Both the position numbers and the translations under genes were made by a program. A DNA stretch of 64,000 bases from JBDSZL01 sp039925145 (GTDB lineage: Bacteria > Acidobacteriota > Vicinamibacteria > Vicinamibacterales > SCN-69-37), in contig JBDSZL010000088.1 of assembly GCA_039925145.1 (NCBI GenBank), positions 62,001 to 126,000 on the forward strand. Direction: 5' to 3'. Shown one piece after another: positions 1 to 7,943 of this stretch. Each line of letters begins with the position of its first letter. Within the stretch, counting starts at the first letter, position 1. Under the pieces are notes generated by a model. That model saw only the letters and a list, made by a program, of their open reading frames with translations. It did not search any database and was not told where the DNA came from.

Positions 1-94
1 GCTCGAAACGCCTGGTCTGGAATGAGGCCTCGAACAGCGTCGCAAAGTCCTCCTCTGGCGCGTTCACGCGGGGCTGGTCGTCGTTGATGTACAC
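1..94 (-). CDS. N-terminal fragment, probable S1 RNA-binding domain protein (partial)
   Basis: The gene runs off the left edge, so only about 31 residues are visible, beginning VYINDDQPRVNAPEEDF and then an FATLFEAS...TRRFE stretch. It starts with GTG one base after the TGA of the ypdA-like gene (TGA-C-GTG), so the two are probably co-transcribed and translationally coupled. The acidic lead followed by D-F-A-x-L-F-E-A-S and R-R-F-E resembles the start of ribosomal-protein-S1-like proteins of Acidobacteria as I remember them. No S1 fold is actually visible here. The function is an inference from a short match; the reading frame and coupling are seen directly. Confidence 0.4.
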   Translation of the reverse strand, partial: MYINDDQPRVNAPEEDFATLFEASFQTRRFE

Positions 95-95
95 G

Positions 96-1088
96 TCACA
101 CTGCTTCCTGCGGCGTCAACCGCTTTTGAATCTCGCGCACGGCCACTTCGCCATGGAAGCGCCCGTTCTCGATGAAGATATGTCCGCTCTGCTGTCCCGC
201 GACGCAGGCCCCAATCACGAACAGGTTGGAGACGTTCGTCTCGAGCGTCTCGGCGTCGAAGAGCGGCGCGCCGATGCGCTCGTCGATCGCCGTGCCCGCC
301 ATACGCAGCAACGCGAGATCGGACCGGTAGCCCGTGAGGAGCAGCACGAAATCCACTGGCTCCACCACCCGCCCGTCGGGGCCGTCGACGACGACCGATC
401 CGGGGGTGATCTCGACGATGTGCGTGTTGAACCGCGCTTTGATCGATCCTTCCTTGATGCGGTTCTCGATGTCGGGCCGCACCCAGTACTTGATCGAATC
501 CGACAGCTGCGCGCCCCGGTGCACCAGGACGACCGCCCCGCCCGCCCGGTAGATCTCGAGCGCCGCATCCGCAGCGGAGTTCTTGCCGCCGACGATGAGC
601 ACGCGCTTGCGGTAGTAGGGGTGCGGCTCATGATAGAAGTGCGACACGTGCGGGAGATTTTCGCCCGGCACGTTGAGCGGATTGGGCATGTCGTACGCGC
701 CGCTCGCCACGACAATCGCCCGAGCGCCTTGTGTGACCTCCACGGCGTGCTCGGGGCGCGATGTCACCACGAACGTGCCGTCGGGCCGGGGCACGACCGC
801 GGTCACGCGTTCGCCAAGACGAACGTCCAGCGCAAACGTGTCCACCACCCGGCGGTAGTAGCGCAACGCTTCCTGCCGGGTCGGCTTGTCATTGGGGCTG
901 ACGAACGGCATGCCGCCAATCTCGAGCAGCTCCGGCGTCGTGAAGAACTTCATGTCGGTCGGATAGTGGAGCAGCGAATTGACGAGCGCGCCTTTCTCGA
1001 TCACCACGTACCGCATCCCACGCGACTTTGCCGCGATGGCTGCCGCCAGGCCTGCCGGGCCGGCACCGATGATCAAGACGTCGTACAT
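96..1088 (-). CDS. ypdA: YpdA-family FAD/NAD(P)-dependent disulfide reductase
   Basis: This 330-residue flavoprotein has two dinucleotide-binding folds. An FAD-binding GxGPAG lies at residues 8-13 in MYDVLIIGAGPAGLAAAI. A second, pyridine-nucleotide-type motif, GGKNSAADAA, lies near 167-176. A late TGYRSD and a VIGACVAGQQSG stretch close the FAD site. The length and motifs match the YpdA/Bdr group, which in Firmicutes reduces bacillithiol disulfide. No Cys-x-x-Cys redox pair like that of thioredoxin reductase is visible, also as in YpdA. No bacillithiol synthesis gene lies in this window, so the actual low-molecular-weight thiol substrate is unknown. The gene is followed one base later by a probable S1-type gene. 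The family call is firm; the substrate is inferred. Confidence 0.8.
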   Translation of the reverse strand: MYDVLIIGAGPAGLAAAIAAKSRGMRYVVIEKGALVNSLLHYPTDMKFFTTPELLEIGGMPFVSPNDKPTRQEALRYYRRVVDTFALDVRLGERVTAVVPRPDGTFVVTSRPEHAVEVTQGARAIVVASGAYDMPNPLNVPGENLPHVSHFYHEPHPYYRKRVLIVGGKNSAADAALEIYRAGGAVVLVHRGAQLSDSIKYWVRPDIENRIKEGSIKARFNTHIVEITPGSVVVDGPDGRVVEPVDFVLLLTGYRSDLALLRMAGTAIDERIGAPLFDAETLETNVSNLFVIGACVAGQQSGHIFIENGRFHGEVAVREIQKRLTPQEAV

Positions 1089-1108
1089 GGACGATCCTAT
1101 CCGCCGCC

Positions 1109-1759
1109 TCAGCGGGCTGGTGTGTAGTCGAGCCGGAGGTTGCTGACAATGGCGACTGGACGCCCAGGCGTATCAAACGTCTCGGCACCACCAGCGCGCG
1201 TGCGCACTTCGAGCATGGCGCCGACGATTCCCACTTTCGAGACACCCGCCGGGATCGTGAAGCGCACCGACTCGGGTGGGCCGGGCGCGACAGCCTTGAC
1301 ACCGCCTGGGCGGCTGCCTCCGGTAATTTGATCGAACAGATCGGCGGGCGTGCGGAATTCACGCGCGACCACGGCCTGCCCGATCCGCGCGCCGCTTTCG
1401 CGAATCACCGACACCAGCGCGCGGTGTCGGGCAAAGGCGAGGACGGCCGGGACCGACGCGCCAGGGACCGTGAAGCGATTATGGAGATCGAACTGCAGAG
1501 TGGACGTACCCGCGTGCGGCGGGATCGTCATCGACACGCTCTCGGCTGGGGTGGCGGCGACAATCACGTCGCAGAAGCCGCGACGACTCTTCACGCCGGT
1601 GCCCAGACTGGCCGCACACTCGACCGTCGTCACCATCTTGGTCGGTGCCCGTGCCGCGCCACGTGCAGAAGCAGCCGGCCCCGGCGTGCCGGCCCGTTGC
1701 GCCGGCACTAGAGCCACGGCAGCGCTCAGCCACAGCGCAGTCACCCAGACGGTACGCAT
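1109..1759 (-). CDS. Hypothetical secreted protein
   Basis: I do not recognise a family. The 216-residue product starts MRTVWVTALWLSAAVALVP, a typical Sec signal peptide with probable cleavage near the following AQRAG. The mature part is rich in short beta-like stretches, with two related phrases, SVSMTIPPHAG and SVRFTIPAGVSKV, that suggest an internally repeated beta-sandwich. A lone cysteine pair (VECAASL and GFCDV) may form a disulfide. The start was chosen at 1759 because the signal peptide begins there and AGGAG lies just upstream; longer frames reach into folE and look non-coding. It lies between folE and ypdA on the same strand, but nothing links it to either function. Confidence 0.6.
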   Translation of the reverse strand: MRTVWVTALWLSAAVALVPAQRAGTPGPAASARGAARAPTKMVTTVECAASLGTGVKSRRGFCDVIVAATPAESVSMTIPPHAGTSTLQFDLHNRFTVPGASVPAVLAFARHRALVSVIRESGARIGQAVVAREFRTPADLFDQITGGSRPGGVKAVAPGPPESVRFTIPAGVSKVGIVGAMLEVRTRAGGAETFDTPGRPVAIVSNLRLDYTPAR

Positions 1760-1830
1760 CTCCTCGCGAGTATATCGAACGCGGCGGGCGCAGTTGGTGC
1801 CCACTGCCGCTGGCGCGGTCGAGATGCGCC

Positions 1831-2430
1831 CTACTCGACCCCGCAGCCGGCGGCCGGAATGGAATCGCCGTGACCAAGAACCTCGCCCCGACGGTGGATG
1901 AGCTCGAGAAACTCGTGCCTCGTACGTGCATCGTCGCGGAACACGCCGAGCATCGAGCTGGTGGTTGTCACTGAGTTCTGCTTCTCGACACCCCGCATCG
2001 CCATGCACAGATGCGTCGCCTCCATGACGACACCGACACCGGCCGGCGCAATGCGGCTCAAGAGCGTCTCCGCGATCTGCGAGGTGAGCCGTTCCTGGAC
2101 CTGCAGCCGCCGGGCGAAGACGTCGACCAGCCGGGGAATCTTGCTCAGGCCGATGACCTTGCCGTCGGGAATATACGCAATGTGACACTTGCCGTAGAAC
2201 GGCAGCAGGTGGTGTTCGCACAGGCTGTAGAAGTCGATATCGCGAACGATGACCATCTCGCTGTAATCGACGGCGAAGAGGGCGTCGTTGATAACGGTGT
2301 CGATATCAGCCGAATAGCCGCTGGTCAGGAACTTGAGGGACTGCTCGACGCGGCGGGGGGTCTCTCGCAGGCCATCCCGATCCGCGTCCTCTCCGAGCTC
2401 GGCGAGCAGGCGCCGGATGATGTCCTGCAT
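1831..2430 (-). CDS. folE: GTP cyclohydrolase I
   Basis: FolE converts GTP to 7,8-dihydroneopterin triphosphate, the first step of tetrahydrofolate and pteridine synthesis, as a cytoplasmic homodecamer. The 199-residue protein carries the zinc-binding set C71-E-H-H74 in SLCEHHLLPFYGKCHIAY and C142 in ATHLCMAMRG. It also has the family signature SKIPRLVDVFARRLQVQERL near residues 96-115 and QNSVTTTSSMLG toward the C-terminus. The length is normal for a short bacterial type IA enzyme lacking the N-terminal extension. It starts at ATG 2430 and is followed 71 bases later by the start of a secreted hypothetical. No other folate gene is nearby, so it seems to stand alone. Confidence 0.95.
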   Translation of the reverse strand: MQDIIRRLLAELGEDADRDGLRETPRRVEQSLKFLTSGYSADIDTVINDALFAVDYSEMVIVRDIDFYSLCEHHLLPFYGKCHIAYIPDGKVIGLSKIPRLVDVFARRLQVQERLTSQIAETLLSRIAPAGVGVVMEATHLCMAMRGVEKQNSVTTTSSMLGVFRDDARTRHEFLELIHRRGEVLGHGDSIPAAGCGVE

Positions 2431-2485
2431 CCGAGCATTCTACCCAGAACCCGGCAGCGCACCTATGAGGGCCGGCGTGAGTCGG

Positions 2486-3556
2486 TCAGTGGATCGTTGG
2501 AGCGGGGGCTGGTTGATTGGCGTGCGGTGGGTCCACCGGCAACGGGCCGAACCCCTGGGCGGCAGCCGGCGAGTGCATCCGCTGCATCTGTTCGAACATC
2601 TCGGGGGTGAGGTTGAACGAGACTTCGACCGTCGGCCCGCTGCCCGATGCCTGGAGCGAGCTGAGCGTCATCTGCAAATTCGGGTCGGCACCGCCAAACA
2701 TCCGTGCCGCGGCAAGCGCGCCGTTGACGACCGTCCGCAGCTGGTCGCCGGCCGCGGCATCGATCGCCTGCGCCCGAATGACACCGCTGACGCCGGCGCC
2801 GACGTCGGCACTGACGGCGAACCATTGCACATGGGGCAGCTGGGCACGCACGACGTCGGGGACGTTGGCCGCGGAGGTCGCCGCGTCGAGGCGGCTGACG
2901 AGCCACGCGTTCCCCGTGTGCGGCACGGAGGCAAGAAACTTCATCAGCTCGGTGTTGCCCGTTACGTCCTGGTGGACTCGCGCGTTGTCGACGGCGCGCT
3001 GAAGTAATTCGACCGGACCGAGTGCGAGAAGCGTTGGCTCGAGAAAGGCGAGGCCGGATGTCTGCGTGCTGAGGTTGGTCAGGGGGCCAGCGGAGGGTTC
3101 AGCAGGCGCGACGCTGGGGCTCAGAGTGAGAACCCGTGTGCCCTGGTAATCGGCCGCTGTGCCGCCGTGCTGTGTCACGAGCCCCTCGATGCGCGCCGCG
3201 TCAAAACGGCCGCGCAGCAGCACGAGCGTTCGTTCGCGGCCGGCGCCGCTCATCGAAGCGACGACGGTGTCGATGTCGCGCTCGATGTCGATGCCCGTCT
3301 CAGCCGCCATCCGCTCTTTCTCCTGGCCGGCCGGGAACAGCTCGTGAAGTTTCTGGCGAAAACCGGAGTTCATGATGTCTTGCACATCCGCGTAGGCGAT
3401 CGTGGATGCATCGGCAGGAAGATACGCGAACTCGGCGACCCCGCCGCCCCGTCTCGCAGGAAGGGCCCCGCTGTAATAGGCGACTACCCCGGTGCAAAGC
3501 CCGACGACGACTATCAGCGCGGATCCGACGAGAAAATAACGGGTTCGCTGGTTCAT
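2486..3556 (-). CDS. Membrane-anchored protein of unknown function (DUF3352-like)
   Basis: The 356-residue product begins MNQRTRYFLVGSALIVVVGL, an uncleaved N-terminal membrane anchor at about residues 8-28. The rest is probably periplasmic. The body has the pattern AEFAYLPADASTIAYADVQDIMNS, then DIDTVVASMSG and a run of alanine-rich helices. It resembles the loosely defined DUF3352-type proteins that open with a 'lipid/vesicle chaperone-like' LPADAxxxAyxDl stretch, common in Acidobacteria and Cyanobacteria; their function is not known to me. The C-terminal 40 residues are Pro/Ala rich (DPPHANQPAPAPTIH). GAGG lies upstream of ATG 3556. The gene sits between folE and an ABC-export operon on the same strand. 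Confidence 0.55.
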   Translation of the reverse strand: MNQRTRYFLVGSALIVVVGLCTGVVAYYSGALPARRGGGVAEFAYLPADASTIAYADVQDIMNSGFRQKLHELFPAGQEKERMAAETGIDIERDIDTVVASMSGAGRERTLVLLRGRFDAARIEGLVTQHGGTAADYQGTRVLTLSPSVAPAEPSAGPLTNLSTQTSGLAFLEPTLLALGPVELLQRAVDNARVHQDVTGNTELMKFLASVPHTGNAWLVSRLDAATSAANVPDVVRAQLPHVQWFAVSADVGAGVSGVIRAQAIDAAAGDQLRTVVNGALAAARMFGGADPNLQMTLSSLQASGSGPTVEVSFNLTPEMFEQMQRMHSPAAAQGFGPLPVDPPHANQPAPAPTIH

Positions 3557-3578
3557 GAATCCGACCTCTGTAAAACTG

Positions 3579-3598
3579 TCCCTACAGGGAATATACGG
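3579..3598 (-). promoter_or_regulatory. Possible promoter with short palindrome
   Basis: Upstream of the DUF3352-like gene, reading on the minus strand, a TATATT-like hexamer (3598-3593) is followed at once by the inverted repeat TCCCT-GT-AGGGA (3590-3579), about 25 bases before the start codon. The arrangement would suit an operator at the transcription start, but both elements are short and no -35 box stands out. Confidence 0.25.
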
Positions 3599-3643
3599 CG
3601 TCCGGGCGATTGCGTTCAGGGTAGGCCGCGGTCTGGACTGCGG

Positions 3644-4507
3644 TCACTGCTCGAGCACGTATTCCCGCCGGCTGACGGTGCGGACCGCGATGGCGATGCT
3701 GACGATTGCGATGACCCCCAGGCCGAGGAGGCTCTCGGTGAGGCTCGGCACCTCGTGAAACAGCGCCTGCATGATGTCCAGAGCCGAGTCCCCGGGGATG
3801 GCGTGCGGCACGAGCCCCTGCAGGTAATAGGCAACCGTCAACCGTTTGAAGTAGCCGGGCAGGGCCATCACCAGCATTTCCCAGCCGAAGACGAAGAGCA
3901 GACCGAAAATCAGCGGCCGCTTCAGGAGCGTGCCGGCGAGTGCGAACACACCGCCATACACGAGGAGCCCGAGCACCAGCAGTGTCAGATCTTTCAGAAG
4001 GTCGGGGAAGCTAGCACCCAATGAGGCGCCAATCGGCACGACAAGCAGCCAGACCAGTGTGACGGCGGGCAACACCACGCTGATGGTGCAGGCGGCGTAC
4101 GCCAGGTATTTGCCGAGCAGGACAGCGCCACGGGGAATGGGTCGGGTAAAGAGATACGTGAGGGTCTTGTCCTCCACCTCGTCGGCCATCAACGAGGTCC
4201 CGTAGAAGATCGCGAGAACGGGAATGCTGAAGCGGACGAAGAAGCCCCACATCATGAAGCCGAAGATCATCGGCCCTGCCACCGGGGTCCGGCCCCTCGC
4301 CATCAGCGGGATTCCGGCCTCGACGAGCAACCGGAGGATCAGGGCCACCAGCACGGGCAGCCCCACGACCAGGCCCATGAACACCGTGCGCCGCGACCAG
4401 AGCATCTGCCCGATGGACATCGCGAACACGCGCTGGGCACCATACAGCAGCCCAGGAGATCGACGGCCGGACTGGGGCAATGGGGGAACCTGGCTCGGGT
4501 CGGTCAC
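3644..4507 (-). CDS. ABC transporter permease (ABC-2 type)
   Basis: A 287-residue multi-pass membrane protein with about six hydrophobic segments, including LVVGLPVLVALILRLLVEAG, VYGGVFALAGTLL and LLGLGVIAIVSIAIAVRTV at the end. The conserved stretch MADEVEDKTLTYLFTRPIPR between early segments is typical of ABC-2 permeases of the NatB/YhaP kind. It should pair with the ATPase encoded just upstream (4516-5442). The start was placed at GTG 4507, eight bases after the ATPase stop and preceded by TGAGG; a longer frame would overlap the ATPase widely. The substrate of such two-gene exporters (antibiotic, sodium, lipid) cannot be read from sequence. It is the last of four coupled ABC genes. Confidence 0.85.
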   Translation of the reverse strand: MTDPSQVPPLPQSGRRSPGLLYGAQRVFAMSIGQMLWSRRTVFMGLVVGLPVLVALILRLLVEAGIPLMARGRTPVAGPMIFGFMMWGFFVRFSIPVLAIFYGTSLMADEVEDKTLTYLFTRPIPRGAVLLGKYLAYAACTISVVLPAVTLVWLLVVPIGASLGASFPDLLKDLTLLVLGLLVYGGVFALAGTLLKRPLIFGLLFVFGWEMLVMALPGYFKRLTVAYYLQGLVPHAIPGDSALDIMQALFHEVPSLTESLLGLGVIAIVSIAIAVRTVSRREYVLEQ

Positions 4508-4515
4508 GGATGGCC

Positions 4516-5442
4516 TCAGTTCTTCACCAGGTACTTGAACACGGCCTGCAGGTTGTCGTCGGGCGAGGTGAGCTCTTCGACGGCACCACACTCGCCGGCG
4601 GCCACCAGTTCGGTCAGCCTGGCGTAGAAGGCATCTGGTGTGCCCGTTTCCACGACCACGGCGCCGGGCTGAAAGCGCAGGCTGATCACGTCCAGATGCG
4701 CGAGGAACTCACGAGCCAGTCGTCGGGGATCGGCGGCGCGGATGTAGACGGTGTGCGGATGCTCATCGATCAGATCGCGAATCTGATGGACGTTGCCCTC
4801 GGCGAGGATGCGGCCGTTGTTGATGAGCAGGATGTTGCTGGTCATCGACTCGATCTCGTGCAGGATGTGACTGGAGACCAGCACGCTGCGACCCTGGCGC
4901 GCCCAGTCGCGGATCATCCGGATCGTACGGCGGCGTCCGATCGGGTCCATGCCCGACAGCGGTTCGTCGAGAATCAGCAGCTCGGGGTCGTGGGCGAGGG
5001 CTTGCGCGAGCTTCACGCGCTGGCGCATTCCCTTGCTGTAGGCGCCGATGCGCTTGCCGGCCACATCCAACAGGTCGACCATGCCCAGCGCCCGATGGGC
5101 GGCGGCGCGTGCCTGACGCTCGTCGTGCCCGTTGAGCCGCAACAACGCGGTGACCCATTCGAGCCCTGTCATCCGCTCGTAGAAGGCGTCCTGCTCCGGA
5201 CAGAACCCGATGCGGAAATACAGCGAGGGATTGCCCCAGATGGGCTCGCCCAGCACCTGGACGCTGCCCTTGCTCGGCCGAAGCTGACCGGTGATGAGCT
5301 TCATGAACGTGCTCTTGCCCGCGCCATTGGGCCCGAGCAGGCCCGTGATCCCGGGCGGAACCTCGACCGAGACGTTGTTCAACCCGATGACCTGGCCATA
5401 CCACTTGGACAGGTCCCGCGCCGCAAGCACGGGACCGGTCAT
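4516..5442 (-). CDS. ABC transporter ATP-binding protein
   Basis: A 308-residue ABC-2-type ATPase. Walker A is GPNGAGKST near residue 38. The signature is YSKGMRQRVKLAQAL, in which the usual LSGGQ becomes YSKGM, as in exporter ATPases of the CcmA/NatA group. Walker B is LLILDEPLSGMDP and the switch histidine is in VLVSSHILHE. About 80 residues after the switch form a C-terminal regulatory domain with a beta-rich HPHTVYIRAADP region. The start ATG 5442 overlaps the stop of the upstream permease by four bases (ATGA), so translation of the permease-ATPase-permease series is coupled. It most likely energises the permease at 3644-4507. Confidence 0.9.
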   Translation of the reverse strand: MTGPVLAARDLSKWYGQVIGLNNVSVEVPPGITGLLGPNGAGKSTFMKLITGQLRPSKGSVQVLGEPIWGNPSLYFRIGFCPEQDAFYERMTGLEWVTALLRLNGHDERQARAAAHRALGMVDLLDVAGKRIGAYSKGMRQRVKLAQALAHDPELLILDEPLSGMDPIGRRRTIRMIRDWARQGRSVLVSSHILHEIESMTSNILLINNGRILAEGNVHQIRDLIDEHPHTVYIRAADPRRLAREFLAHLDVISLRFQPGAVVVETGTPDAFYARLTELVAAGECGAVEELTSPDDNLQAVFKYLVKN

Positions 5443-6290
5443 GAGACGACCTCGACGCCCCGCACCTGACGATCGAGCACCGAGAGGGCCACGACGACGA
5501 TCGCGGCGAGCACGAGCACGGACACGATCACGGGCGTCTCGTAGCGCGGCGGCTGGCCGAAGATGGCGTCGCTGACGACGTCGAAGTTGGCGCCGAGCGA
5601 GACCCACGCGACACCCGTCGACCCGGTGACGAATGACAGCACGCCGTACATCGCTTCACTGAAGAAGAGGATGCCCGCATACATCACCGCGACGTACCGC
5701 GTGCTCGTCGAGAGCGCCGACAGCGCCAGCATCGCGAACGCCGGCACGATGACGCGAATGGCGGAGGCGAGCACCACGGCCGGCACGATGGAAGGATGCG
5801 CCCGGACAAACGACAGGCTGCCGCTCAGGATCACCTGCATGACGATCAGCAGCAGGGCCGGCAGAATCACCGCAAAGCCAAGGAAGTAGAGCAGGATGGC
5901 GAGCTTGCCGGCGATGTACTCCATCCGCCCCAACGGCTTCGACAGGTACACCTGCAGCGCGCGTGCGCGCCGATCGTTCGCGATGAGGCCGGCGCCGACG
6001 TAGATCGTGATCAGAAACGAGAGCACGCCCTGGAATCCGTTGTCGATGAAGCGCTGAAACATCGCCACGTCGACCGGGAGAATCCGGGTGACCTGCGGCG
6101 TCGTGATCGCAAAGTAGATCTGCACGCATCGAACGAGGAACGGGGTCCAAGCCAGAAGGAGCAGCGCGACGAGCACGCGGCGGCCGAGCAGCTGCCGTGT
6201 CCCGGTCTTGAAGATGACCGCCCAGGCGTGGCCGGTTGGGCGGCGCGTCCCCTGGTAGCGTGCGTAGCTCTGGTCGTGAACGGGGCTCAT
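5439..6290 (-). CDS. ABC transporter permease (ABC-2 type)
   Basis: A 283-residue integral membrane protein with about six transmembrane segments, for example VLVALLLLAWTPFLV, GVLSFLITIYVGAGL, LAILLYFLGFAVILPALLLI and VSVLVLAAIVVVALSVLDRQ. The phrase LIANDRRARALQVYLSKPLG matches the conserved loop of ABC-2 permeases (compare EVEDKTLTYLFTRP in its neighbour). It is encoded between two ATPases with four-base ATGA overlaps at both ends, so stoichiometric expression with the ATPase at 6287-7228 is likely. The transported substrate is unknown. Together the four genes look like two related permease/ATPase pairs that arose by tandem duplication. Confidence 0.85.
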   Translation of the reverse strand: MSPVHDQSYARYQGTRRPTGHAWAVIFKTGTRQLLGRRVLVALLLLAWTPFLVRCVQIYFAITTPQVTRILPVDVAMFQRFIDNGFQGVLSFLITIYVGAGLIANDRRARALQVYLSKPLGRMEYIAGKLAILLYFLGFAVILPALLLIVMQVILSGSLSFVRAHPSIVPAVVLASAIRVIVPAFAMLALSALSTSTRYVAVMYAGILFFSEAMYGVLSFVTGSTGVAWVSLGANFDVVSDAIFGQPPRYETPVIVSVLVLAAIVVVALSVLDRQVRGVEVVS

Positions 6291-7228
6291 GGTTCCCCTA
6301 TCGCGCGCGCGAACACGTCCTCGAGCGTCGGGACGCTCGGGCGCAGGTGCCTGACCTGCACGCCGGCCTCACGGGCGAGCGTGCAGATCCGCTGCTGGTC
6401 GCCACCGCTGTCGCGTGGCTCACCCGCCACGAACACGCGCATCACGTCTTCGTCGGTCTCGCGGCACACCATCCCCTCGTGCTGGAGTCGGGTAATGAAC
6501 GCGGGCAGGTCGCCCTTGATGCGCAGCTCGTAGACGCGGCTGGCCGCGCCCTTCAGCGCCTCGATGGGGCCGGACGCCGCCACCCGTCCCTTGTCGAGCA
6601 CGATCACGTGATCGCACGTGTATTCGACATCCGGCAACAGGTGCGAGGAGACGATGACGTTGATACCTTTGTTGTGCGACAGGTCGCGGATGAGGTCGAG
6701 CATCTCGTCGCGCCCGTTCGGGTCCATGCCGTTGGTCGGCTCGTCGAGAAAGAGCAGATCCGGATCGTGCACGAGCGCCTGCGCGAGCTTGATGCGCTGC
6801 TTCATGCCCGTCGAGTAGGTCTCGACATTCCGGTACCGAGCCTCGCCGAGCCCCACGTAGTAGAGCACCTCGTGGGCCCGCTGCATCGCGTCGGCGCGCG
6901 GGAGGCCGGCAAGCTCGCCACAGTAGGCGACGAACGTGACGGCATTCATGCCCGGCACGTGGCCGTCCGTTTCCGGCATGTAGCCCAATCGCGCGCGGAT
7001 GCTGAGTGGCTCGGTGGCGACGTCGAGGCCGAAGACGCGAAGGTGCCCCGCTTCTGGCGCGATGAACCCCAGGAGCGACTTGAGCATGGTGCTCTTGCCC
7101 GCGCCGTTGGGGCCAAGCAGACCCACGGCCCCTGCGGGAAAGACGGCGCTCACGTCGCGCAATGCGGCACTCTTGCCGTACTGCACGGTGACGTGCTCGA
7201 GCAAAACGGGGGGTTGAAGATCAGCCAT
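6287..7228 (-). CDS. ABC transporter ATP-binding protein
   Basis: A 313-residue ATPase and the first gene of the ABC cluster. Walker A is GPNGAGKST near residue 38. The signature is YSTGMKQRIKLAQALVHDPD. Walker B is LLFLDEPTNGMDP and the switch histidine is in VIVSSHLLPDVEYTCDHV. It is clearly a paralogue of the ATPase at 4516-5442, with the same Y-S-x-G-M signature and the same C-terminal extension. The stop overlaps the next permease start by four bases. The start ATG 7228 has no clear ribosome-binding site. Upstream lies a GTATAT-like hexamer and then the G-rich heptamer array at 7301-7480. Role: energising export or remodelling through the adjacent permease. Confidence 0.9.
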   Translation of the reverse strand: MADLQPPVLLEHVTVQYGKSAALRDVSAVFPAGAVGLLGPNGAGKSTMLKSLLGFIAPEAGHLRVFGLDVATEPLSIRARLGYMPETDGHVPGMNAVTFVAYCGELAGLPRADAMQRAHEVLYYVGLGEARYRNVETYSTGMKQRIKLAQALVHDPDLLFLDEPTNGMDPNGRDEMLDLIRDLSHNKGINVIVSSHLLPDVEYTCDHVIVLDKGRVAASGPIEALKGAASRVYELRIKGDLPAFITRLQHEGMVCRETDEDVMRVFVAGEPRDSGGDQQRICTLAREAGVQVRHLRPSVPTLEDVFARAIGEP

Positions 7229-7300
7229 CCAGGAGCGACTGCGAGATCAAGAACGATATACGAAGAACCGACCGGCCGGGGTTCGGGGCATCGGAGATAT

Positions 7301-7480
7301 GGCTCGGGGCTCGGGAAGACACGGCTCGGGGCTCGCGGCTTGGGGCTCGGGGCTCGGGGCTCGGGGCTCGAGGAAGAGACGGCTCGGGGCTCGGGGCTCG
7401 AGGAAGAGACGGCTCGGGGCTCGAGGCTCGGGGCTCGGGGCTCGGGGCTCGGGGCTCGAGGAAGATACGGCTCGGGGCTT
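7301..7480 (+). repeat. Nested heptanucleotide (GGGGCTC) tandem array
   Basis: About 180 bases are built almost wholly from the 7-mer GGGGCTC. They are punctuated by a purine-rich spacer of the form AGGAAGANAC, which divides the array into five blocks of different copy number. Two stretches (7342-7366 and 7430-7454) hold four G4 runs separated by exactly three bases (CTC). The array fills the gap between an ABC ATPase start and a Nudix gene stop, and the Nudix TAA sits on its edge. Seven-base units shift frame at each copy, so it is not a coding repeat. Units this short rule out CRISPR. Confidence 0.9.
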
Positions 7481-7922
7481 ATGGGCGGCGCAGACTGCGC
7501 GCCGCGCGGATCACGGCGAGGGTGGCGTCCGTGAGCATGTAGCCCTCCAGCTCGTCGAGGGCGGCCAGCGCGACAGCTTCGGCGTCCTCTCCCGCCACCA
7601 ACGTGCCGCCGACCCGCTGGCAGGCATAGTCGACGACAACATAGTGGTACGCGACGCCCGTCGCATCGAGCTCGATATGCTCGGCCACGTCGACCAGCGG
7701 ACCGACCGCCACACGCAGGCCGGTTTCTTCGACGACTTCGCGCATGACGCCCTGCTCCAACGTCTCGCCCAGCTCGAGCACGCCGCCGGGCAGGCTCCAC
7801 CTCCCGGCCAGCGGCGGATGCCGGCGCTTCACGAGGACGACCTCGTCCTCAATGGTCAGCACGACTGCACCGACGGCAATGACAGGATGCGATGGGTGTT
7901 CTCGCCCGCGCGGGTCGGACAT
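7479..7922 (-). CDS. Nudix hydrolase
   Basis: A 147-residue protein with a complete Nudix box near residues 47-69: GGVLELGETLEQG, then MREVVEETGL (G-x5-E-x7-R-E-U-x-E-E-x-G-U). The preceding PPLAGRWSLPGG and a following HYVVVDYAC strand are as in the ADP-ribose-pyrophosphatase/MutT-like group. These enzymes hydrolyse nucleoside diphosphates linked to another moiety; the exact substrate cannot be assigned. The TAA stop lies at the border of the heptamer array, so the coding sequence ends exactly where the repeats begin. The C-terminal tail is Arg-rich (AARSLRRP). ATG 7922 is 21 bases downstream of the tsaD stop on the same strand. Confidence 0.85.
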   Translation of the reverse strand: MSDPRGREHPSHPVIAVGAVVLTIEDEVVLVKRRHPPLAGRWSLPGGVLELGETLEQGVMREVVEETGLRVAVGPLVDVAEHIELDATGVAYHYVVVDYACQRVGGTLVAGEDAEAVALAALDELEGYMLTDATLAVIRAARSLRRP

Positions 7923-7943
7923 GGTTTTTGAGGCTTACGGACG

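Noticed and set aside
7301..7480. CRISPR-like array
   Set aside because: Units are seven bases with no unique spacers of 25-40 bases and no cas genes nearby.
6236..7534. Plus-strand frame running through the ABC ATPase and the heptamer array
   Set aside because: Antisense to a clear ATPase; its end is only translated repeat (GLGARGS units).
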